DNA from: Stramonita haemastoma
Lineage: Eukaryota; Mollusca; Gastropoda; Neogastropoda; Muricidae
Direction of reading: 5' to 3'
Assembly (NCBI GenBank): GCA_030674155.1
Contig: CM060318.1
Span: 76,338,247 to 76,402,246 of the forward strand
DNA: 64,000 nucleotides
Shown: in pieces, positions 26,501 to 37,300 of the stretch
Layout of the letters: each line of letters opens with the position of its first letter
Numbering within the stretch: position 1 is the first letter of the stretch
Program-made: the position numbers and the translations under genes
Notes under the pieces: model-generated
What the model was told of the DNA's origin: nothing
Seen by the model: only the letters and a program-made list of their open reading frames with translations
The model's database searches: none

Positions 26501-29500
26501 TACCGTCGTAACGTTCACTGGTACTGGAATGTCTTGTTCGTTCGTCTGCAAAAAAGCACATACAACTCAGGAATTTGTCCAGAATTTTGCACGCGAGATA
26601 TAACTAGTGAAATTGACAAAACATTCTAGGTAGATATAAAATACCAGAGTTTGGGGAAGCACTTTCCAGTAGTGTGTGTGTGCGCGCGAGTGGTGTGTGT
26701 TGTGTGTGTTGGTGTGTGTGTGTGTGTGTTGGGTGTGTGTTGGGTGGTGTATTGGGTGTGTGTGTGTTGTGTGTGTGTGTGTGTGTGGTGTGTGTGTGTG
26801 TTGGGTGTCTTGTGCACAGTGTTGAGTCTAGGATTAAAAAAAAAGGGGACAGAAAGAGGTGAGTGGTTTGACAAAGCCAATCAAATGCAAATTTTTCTAC
26901 AGATATCAAATGTAAAAACAGAACAGCAGGCATTGATAATCGGATAATTAATCCTCAGCAAATGAAATTGTACATTATTCCAACTGTAAGGTCTAATTTG
27001 CAAGCATTTTTTTGTTTTTATTTCTCACTTCTGGCATGTCTACTATACTTACCACGTGTTGCAGATGCAGTTGAGGTACTAGGTTTGACATTGCCGCGGT
27101 TATCTCTTCCTCTGTCGGGAGCTCTGGCACTGGAATGACAAATCAGTCATTTTTCTCTTAGGCACAATTGGGTAAATAACTGAACATCACCTGTCATATC
27201 ATCTTACAAGTGTTGAACATACTAACTGCAACAGAAAAGAAATTTTGAAAGTTGTATGAAATGAGATATTAGAATACAATTAACAACATTCTCTTTTCAA
27301 ATTCCACACATAAAAACTTTCAGTTCTATTTTTCCACACACTGGAACACTATTCCTAACAATGATTTCAGAATCTGCAAACAAAATTTACTGATTTTGTC
27401 CTAAGCATGGTCAGCAAAAATCAAGGCAATGTCACTGGTCATTAAAAGCTGTGAATAGATCTGCTCCAATAATTTGCACGTCATCCAAGTAACACCAAAA
27501 ATATTATCAGAGTGAAACAACACCTGCATGTCGAACTGATACAAAAAGCTTCCAATGGAAAATGATATCCACAGGAATGTTTGGTGGCAAGCAATGCCAA
27601 CTTGCAAATCTGTGCACAACTGCTATTCTAAAATCTGATATCTGCATAGAAGAATTACTTTCCAGAAGTGAAAAAGCTAAAAACAATTGCACTAAGAAAT
27701 TGTACTTCTCTAAAGCTAAAACTCCCCCCAAAAAACTACCTTAAAAATGTAACAAAAATGATCTACTGTAATATTATTTTTTGGCAAAGTCTTGCAAAGT
27801 TAACAAACTAAAAACCATTACAACTTTTATGCAACATACAACTGATAACAAAACGCACCTGTCATTCCATTCCCTTGGCTTTTCCCATTGAGACACTTCT
27901 GATTTACAGTTGAAGTAGTAGCGTTTACCAGAGCTGCTGATATGCTCTGACCAGTCACCACACACCCGCACGGCAGACTTCTGAACCTGCAACAGTTTAT
28001 CATACACTACAAGAGCACGCTAAAAACAATTTTTAAAAAAGAGGCATGAACACATCCCAATAAAATCAGAAATAAAAACACATACATAACATTTAACATA
28101 CTTAAACATGCTAACCTGAGAAAATGAAATTTTACCAGTCTGAAAAATAAACACCACATCAGTAAGCAGGGTTCGCGATAACCGGTAATTGTCGGTATTT
28201 TACCGATTGTAAACAGGGAATACCGAAAATTTTCGAAGCAGCCGGTACCGCGTACCGATTCTGTTTGCCTGTGACCGATTAGATTTCCGTCTCAAAAAAA
28301 AAAGAAGTCTGAAGTGATATTTTCTGACAGTCTGTCATGCGCCTGTACTGTGCTTACGCACCTTCCCCTTCCTACCACCATCCCTTCCGACGAACATCTT
28401 TGGCGCCAGCATCATTAGCCTAGCACGCAGAACAGCAAGCTTTACTGTGAAAGAATAGAGCTTCGCGCTCTTTCGGCATGACAGTAACTTCCATTCACAA
28501 TGAGTAAATGGGGCCTAGTTTTTTAAAATCTTTATTCTTTTATTCTTTTATATCGAGGATAATGGAATAAGCACTCCTGTGCTTTTTTACATCCAGTCCC
28601 CATGTGTATGCAGTTTTGTAAATGTCATCTGTTCCCACCGGCACATGATGGCCTGCTCTTATGAAAAGCGTTTTTGACTATGAATTTGCGCGTTGCTTTG
28701 AGAGAGAAGAGTCGAAAACTAAATCTAAATTGAACGAAAGATCTAGATGAGCACTAAGCATAGAAACAAGAAAGAAGAATAGAAGTCTCACGAATGATGC
28801 CATGCAAAACAACAGACTGACACGGACAGTGACACAGGCGCTAGAAAAAAAATCCTATTTCCTGTGTGGCTTCGTGCCCAAGAAGCGAGTGGCAGCAGCA
28901 CGGCAGTCAAAGTCTAAGAGATTTGCGTTCAATTTAGATTTAGTTTTGCTGCCGAACAATTCCCCCCTCCCCCACCCACTCACTGAATAGTTTCGTTTTG
29001 TTCACAGTACGTACCGGATTTTATTTTCTGGGGACCGATTTTGGGGGAGTTGGTCAAGATATCTCAGAAATGGCAACTCACAGTACCGGTTTTAAAAAAT
29101 CCTAGCGCGAACCCTGAGTAAGTCCCCAGAAGCTGATGATGTGTGTTACTAGTATTTCAGTCATCCCAAGCTTTTCCAAAGATATAGACTGCACCTCACA
29201 AGTTTCAGGAGGCTTAAAATTTAAAAGACACACTACCCAAATCTGACCCCCCACCCCCACAATCCAATTTCCAATCCAATCCAATCAGGTTGTTTATAGC
29301 CCTGTCAACCACAGGCCATATTGGGGCTGTCACCTCATCAAAGTTAAAATTCAGATAAATCAAATTTTGACTAGATACACTGATTATCTGATTCATGGTA
29401 GCATTTATTAACACATGGACTCGAGTTAAACCTGAGGAAAAATTAGTAACACAATCTTAAAATTATTATGGTAAAAGAGATCCACTCAACCATTGGTCAA

Positions 29501-29882
29501 ATTTTATAATTTGCTTGAGATGTGATAACTGGCCATTTGTATAAAGCTTGTGTATAACTTATAAACAAGAAAGGCTTCTCTGTCTTGTTGATGGTAGCTC
29601 TGTGTGTTTGTGTAGTTGCTGAAGTATTAAAATGAGGGGAGAGGAGCAGTGCACATTCCCTGGAAAGAGCAGGCTAAATTTTATGTACAGAAATCTGCTT
29701 TGACTGACATACCACACCAATGTGTGGCCATACTGGGTAGAATGCATTGTGCCTGGTCTTCTTCTATGCTTGCAACTCTGCAGGAGGTCTGCCTGCTGGG
29801 CTCAAGTGACACGATTTGGCTTTAGAGCAGTTCTTGTTGGAAAAAAAAAAAGGAAAATGAACTGGGAAGGCAGTAAATAGCA

Positions 29883-29961
<79 letters not shown>

Positions 29962-32900
29962 CAGAGAAAAGAAAAATACTGATTAAACCTGGTATTACCA
30001 AAATCAAGTCAGTGAAGAAAACTGACACCAATAAGAAAAATTACCCTAAAACCGGTAGTTTGGCAAAGAAAATCATAATTAAACATTACATCAAATAAAA
30101 GCTGTGCAAGTGAGACAGGATACAAAGGCAAGGAAAAAGAAAGAAAAAGTATGAAAAAAGTGGCATCTCCAACACAGATTTTCCAGAAGGGGATGCCATT
30201 TATACTGAGACACCCAGAATCCCTACAGGGGAATACCATTGTGTGAAAGTCTGTTTACTTGCACAACTAAACCCACATAATTTCATTATCAACCATGCAC
30301 ACAAACTATGTTCAGTTTTAAAACTGCATCAGAAGGGAAAAAACCCCAATAAAAAGCAATGGACCAAAAAAAAAGAAAAAAAAAAAGAAAAAGAAAAATC
30401 AGCATCATACCCCTCTCAAACAAAAATACATCTAAAGAGACAATAAGAAACGGAACACCCAATAGTGACAACAACAAACAAAAATTTAAACCAATCAAAA
30501 AGCCCCCCCCCCCCCCCCCCCCGAATTAAACACACACACTTTGAGTCATGACTCTTACCTCTGCTCGGTGATCTTTTCCATCCCTATGGTCTGCGGGCCT
30601 CTTGGTGGCTGAGGACATTCTGTCCTGTCCGTAGTTACTATGATTGCCCCCTTCTTGATGGTTGCCTTCTGACCGCTGGTCACGCTGATCCCGGTGTGAA
30701 CTGGGGGCATTCTGACCAATGCTTCCTGTTGCAAGGTACTGGTTGACTTTCTTCTCTGCCAAACTGAGTGACCCTGTCAAAGGAGAGGAAAAATTATAAA
30801 CTTCCGCACATCAACAGCACTGTCATTACTTTTTCAGGTGGCTGACAAGGATAGTTTTAACTCTCCCTCAGACCCCCCCCCCCCCAAAAAAAAAACCCCA
30901 CAACCCCCCCTCCTTTATCTGCTATGAGCCAAGAAAAGAGGTTACTTATACTAGTGTAGTTGAATGTTACACTGTCATCTTCCTTGACAGTGCAGGTCAC
31001 GTTAATTTTCACTACCCTAATATGAGAAACATAGCACTGGTGTCACACCTTACTTGGCAAAACGAACAGCCAATTTTGCTGTTAGTGCATTTGTAACTGC
31101 AACTGTACCTCTTCTAGCCCCATTCTAGCCTCTTAGCTTCATTTTGCATTTTCTCCATGTCTTTCTTTGCTTGTGAGTGTATCAGTTTGGTCAGTTTTTT
31201 TTGAGAAAATCTACATCATTTTCCGCCATGTTGTTCTAAAAGAGGTGCTGTGTGCATGCATTGTAAGGGGAGATTAGTATCTTAATGATACGCTAGCAGA
31301 TGTCGAATCACGAGATGAACAGAGTTGCTGAACAATAGCAGATGTTGTCGATTTTCGGATTTTTTGTTGACAAAAATCGGATTTTGATGAACGAAATCAT
31401 ATCTTCCAACTTTTCCAAGAATGCATGTGATGCTCAAACACAACAAGAATTGCTTTGCACCTTGCTCACTTTTCTGCTTGGGACCATTTTAGGCAGGTGG
31501 GGGTCAAGTAGTCAATTTTGAGATTTTGATTGATTATAAAGCTCCATTTTTAGTGCTGAAATATTAAGGTGTAATTTTGTATCCTTTTGCTTCATAAACG
31601 CAATTAAAAACACCGAAGCTCTCCATCTGACCACCTATTACGATGCAAAACTCGTCAATTTCTCATTTTGTCATATTCTGCTATCTTCAATTTCAATTTA
31701 TCATAACTTTTCACAGCATTGTCCAATTTTCAATCTTTTTTTTTTTTTTTTTTTTTTGCATTGAATAGCCTTTTTATTGCATATTTAACAACATGTTAAC
31801 TAAAAATTGACCTCTGGTGCAATGCAACTCATTATGTGGTGGAGCATCACAAATATGGAAAAATACGGAGGGTGCACAGGTCTGCCTATAGAATACATAC
31901 AAATACCACCAAAACAGTTTTGTTTCATGTTGTTTACAAGAGATCACATCATAATTACAGACAAAATAAATAACTTTTGACACTAACACCAATATGTGTA
32001 ACAACCATTTGAAGACATTATCCTAAAATCTCAAGCAGATCTGTTCTATAGTATGGGAGATTTCAAACATGTATAAAAGATCTACCAATCTTTAGCTTAT
32101 TCTGACCAAATCCTTCTATGAACAAGAAGTTGATGAGACTAAGGAGTTCATTCAACCAAACAACCTCTAAAACTTCCCCTCACTGACAATATCATCAAAA
32201 AGCTTGTAAAAGGCACAATGAACTTCAGGTACAAAGTTGGCCACCATTTCTCTTGAGAAGAGATGGACAATCACAACAGAAATCCCACCCCACCCCAAAT
32301 AAAAACAACAACCAACCCCCCCTCCCTCCCCCCAAAAAAAACCCACCACAATCAAAATTCACTTTGCTCCTGTGTGCAGAATGACCAACCCTTTCTGTGG
32401 CCCTGCAAAGGCCTTAAAATTAATTGGGTGACCTTTGAAAGCAAAAGAGGACTGTCCATCATAATCATCACCTAGGCCATTGCTGATAATTTTGGGATCT
32501 GCCCTGTGGCTTAGCAAGGTCATCCCAGAACATTCCAGAAACTGCACCAGTACTACAGTTAGTGCGAATGCCTGTACAAGACTCTCCAAGGACTTTCAGG
32601 TAGAACTGGATTTAAATCTAGGAACCACAACACTAATCAGCAAGAACTTTAGATTCTCTTACCTCGTTTTTCTTTACCCCTTTCCAGATAAGGGCCTTTG
32701 TTGTGATATCGGGGACTCTGGCTTCTGCCAGGGCTGTCACCTCGGGCACTATGTCCGTGGTTTCCTTCAGATGGTGATCCGTCACCACACATTCCACTGT
32801 AGTTCTGCGGTGGCTGCATGCTCGGGTGGCGGTCCAACCACTAGAACAAAGACAACAGTGTCAACGGCCAACTTAACCTATAACTTCAAGTGACTCACAA

Positions 32901-34301
32901 GCATACTCAGCTATGCATACACACGATTTCAACAAAATTGTGTGTATATATGATGAATGATGGTTGAAGAAAATCACAATTACAAAATCTGATGAATCCC
33001 CAAGAAAAAAAAGAAGATACTGGAGAGGTGGTAGGGGTACACTTGCAAGGAACTTGTACAAATAAACTTCTCTATAATACTGAAAAGTTCTTAATGGCTT
33101 TAAGATGTGGTGGTTCTTGGAACTGACATTTCAGGTCTTTCAGCAATTTTTTTTGGTACCTCTCAAAAAAACAGTCCCTCTTTCCAGGTTTTATGTTTTT
33201 AACCCCCCCAAAAAAACAACAACAACAAAAAACACCCCCCCCCCAAAAACAACAACAAAAAACAAAACAAAAGTCAAAACCCAACAAACACCCAACCAAG
33301 AAAATACAACATAAATATCCTGGGAACCCCCAAACAAGAAACAGAAATTCAAAAGACCATTTCTCACAGAACTATGTGACTACTTTTAACACAAACACTG
33401 ACACAGTTTAAGTCTGTAATATGCACAACAGTTTCTCAGGGTAAAGCAAATGTCATGTGATAATTTTTTAACCTGAACTTTATCAACCTGGCCTCTTCCT
33501 AATACGTTTCTCAAAATGCCTGGTCTGAAATGTTTTTGTTAGTGGCTCATTACTTAGTGGAAATCCAATTGCTGACTTGTGCAAAATTTCTGGATTGTAA
33601 ATTATACCTTTCAGCATTTATAAACAGTAGTCTATCAGGAACCTATTCACATTATTGCCTAAGTGGTTAGAGACCACTAAAGAAGATCTCAGGAAAGATG
33701 GCAGAGGTAATCACAAAGCCTGACAAACCTTTGACTGCACAGAGCACAGCACCATGTTCGAGTATCATGAAAACAGTGCCCAATCTTTACACAGCATTTT
33801 CTAGTCTTCATCTGTTTTTTGTAAGAAAAATAAATCTATAACTTAAGGTGTGAGGTGTTGTCTTACCTACCCACCCCTCTGACTCCAAGAAAAACATGAC
33901 AGATTGAAAAGGGAAAAGGGAGGGGGGAGGGGGGGGGGGGGTGCGGCTGTAGGGGAACATATATCTGTTCATAATCTGGGAAAGGAGTAGAGGTGGGAAT
34001 ATTATGGTAGTCATCTACCACTACAAAAATGGCATGAAAATCATAAAGCCAAAATGAAAATGAAGGGAAAGCTCAACAACAGAGGACAACATCCCTTTTC
34101 CAGAATAAAAACAAGATCGGCAAATTAAGTCATTCCAAAAATATATTATTTAAAATTATGAAAATGTTACTTTACATAACAAAGGGAATGTATTTTCATG
34201 ATCAAAAAATGCATGTTAGCTTTGCAGAAAAATGACTCATTATACACAAAAACAAAAATGATTTGGTAAAAAAGAGATGGAGGACAGAAAGAGATCATTG
34301 T

Positions 34302-34344
<43 letters not shown>

Positions 34345-37300
34345 GTGTGTGTGTGTGCGCGCGCATGCACACTCACATGCATGTCTGTGGGTTGTGCTAC
34401 ACAGCCTAAAGTGACACATTTCAGACATTTTTTTTTGATTATGAAAGAAAAGTTGTAAAAATGATAATTACTGTTTTAATACCCCCCCCCCCAAAACCAC
34501 AAAAAAAAACACCCAAACAACCTCCCCCCCCCCCCCTCTCTTATTGTGTATCAGCGACTGGCAAAGAAATTCCCGTATACAGTGATTGTTCAGTTGCAGC
34601 ACAATTCATACTTAGATGTAGTGGAGTATCATCTTGATGAAAAAATAAAAAATGACCAAAGCTGACAAGTATGTCATGAATGATGAATATATCTTCATAA
34701 TCATTCATTTTGGGATCATTTCAATTTGTCAGCATGTTTTGTGAAAATTTTGTCAAATTCTAAACCTTGCTTCATTTACTTTTAAATATGTCTTGGATAC
34801 TTATCACTTCAGTTTTACATTGTTTCTAAAAGTATTGAATATTAATTAAAAAAGGTTTGATTTCTTCTTCTAATACAATGCTAAGGATAAATCAGAATAT
34901 GACACATCAAACAGATCAGGAAAGTACAATACCAGTTTTGTCAGAGGGGTTTTAGTGTAGCTGACATAGCGCAGAAAGGGAAAACATATAGTAGATAAAA
35001 GAAAAGAATCGAGTTAAAACAAGCATAAATTAATATATTTTGATTGTTAGCTTTGTTCCCACTGAATATTCTTTTACCTTTCCCTTTTTTTTCATCTTTA
35101 ACAGGAGACACAATTACCGACCACTGGACTGGACTAAGTTTCAATCGTAACTGATTTTCTAATTTGTGTAGTTTTACTGTGTAGATATACTTAGATCTAT
35201 GTTCACAGGCACATATAATCAATCAAAATAATAACAACAAAAACCCCATACAGCTGGAAAATAGACACAGCATATCTAATTTCAGGCTCTCTGATGTAAT
35301 AAAATTAAAAATGACCCCCCTCCTGAAAATTCATAAAAAGGGGAGCTTGGGGATAAGTCTAGAAAATAACAACCTAACAAATTGGGAAACTTTACACCAT
35401 AATCATGATGTCAATGTAGTCTGCAAGCAACTTAGCAAAACATTCATGATCACTCTGCAAGCACTCAACCCAACACATAATTTCAGACCCCCCTCATTGG
35501 ATATTTTTCCCCTTAAAAAAACTGACAGACACAGAAAATTAAGAGCTCTGCAATCAGAACACTGCTTCATACTTTTACCACACAAGTTGAAAATAAAACT
35601 TCGTTCAACCTTCAGGAAGGAAACTTGTGAACTGTTAAAAATATATAACATACTCTGGAAGAATACTTGCAAACTGGAAACAATTCAAACTCGATTTCAT
35701 GCTCATGAAATTTACATCTAAAAAACTGGACAGATTGATACTTTTAATTTTAGATGCTACTGGTTGGATTACAACTAATACATGCAACCTGAAAACCCAT
35801 GGAACTGCATAATTGGGGTAAGAATGGAATATTTACAAGTATATTGTAACCAGATGGAAAGAAATTATTTCCAAGTAAAAGATTCCTCCCCCTCCCTTTA
35901 GGGGTTTTGCTTTGTTTTTGGTTTGTAAAAATCACAATATTTCTTCCCAAACCCTTTGACAGTTCACTCTGTATTCAATCTTAGCATACTCTGGCACTTC
36001 AATGTCTTCCAAACTGTTAAGTGCCTTCTTTGGCAAGTTCTTACTTTTCTAACAATTCTTTTAGCAAACTACATTCAATATGACCTTTGTAAAGTTGTCA
36101 AGTTGGCCATATCAAGAATTCTTTACAGATACACCTTGAACAAAAGCTGTTATCCCCCCCCCCCCCCCCCCCCCCTCTCATAGCTTTTATTGCTAAAGAA
36201 CAAGCACAGCTGATAACTCAATAAAAAATTTTTCAATGCTTGACTAGATCATTTAGAGTTTAACAAATCAATGTCCTGCCAATTTGGTGACACTCTACTA
36301 GTGTAGTAATCATTCACACAAGAAAGCACAGTAGCTCAATTGTTTTTTTATTTGTTTTTTTCTTCTCTTTTTTTTTAGCGGAGTTTTTAACACAGTTTTT
36401 CCCTGAAAAAAATCTCATTGGCAGAAGCAAGCACATTCTGTTTTGATGAAAGCTTATGTGAAAAGCTTAAGCTGTGTCTGAAGCACTCTAAGCTTAGTAT
36501 CTATGTCAATGTACATTGATCATTGATGCCTAGTGCATTGTATACTGGTCGAAGAGATGATTTTGTCACTATTATTTATGAGAAGTGTGATTTAGTGTGA
36601 TTTAGCATTGGTTTTCGTTTGCCAGCGAATATAACTCCCTTTTCCAGTTTTTTTCTTTGGGTGGGTGGGAGGAGGGGGGGGCGGGCTGTTTTTCTGCTTG
36701 GTATACAAATTTTAGCTCTATGTGGATAAGATGATTTGCGGTTTAGCACTGTGAGACAGAGCACCTCTGCTCATCTTTATAGCATACAATTTTCGTTTTG
36801 CCCACTACAATTTTCTTGACATAGTAACTATGGCTCAATTATCTGCTTTTCAAGCATAAGCACAATTCACTATTAAGTAAACATGGGATGTTTTATCAGT
36901 TGTCACTCTGCAATATTTATTTTGTAAATGAAAACCAAGTATAAATGCTTGCCTTTATTTTAGGCAGAGAAAATAGGAAATTGTGTTTCATTCCCATTAT
37001 GCAAGTCTTAATTTGGTTGAAGTATTGAACGTGTCACCCCCCCCCCCCTCCCCTCAGATTATGGGAGCTTTTCATGGAATTTACACTTTACATTTTTAAC
37101 TTGACAGAGGCCACAGTAATGTGTTCTGAGAACTGACACACAGGTTTAAAAGTAACTGGTTAACAAATTCTCTGTGGCAATTTTTTTTCAGAGTGAATAC
37201 CAAAGGCATGGCTTTATTATCTTGTGATGCAATATGTTGTTTTTCTTCCCTTTGCAACATGCCATGAGCATAAATTATGTATGGGATGTGCAGACATGAC

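Noticed and set aside
32359..32589. 76-codon minus-strand frame with [14 protein letters not shown], next to WAC exon 3
   Set aside because: No known domain, poor donor/acceptor framing, and the WAC phases join without it. It may be a decayed element.
35311..35721. 136-codon plus-strand frame in WAC intron 2
   Set aside because: Random-looking composition, opposite strand, no family motif or flanking splice signals.
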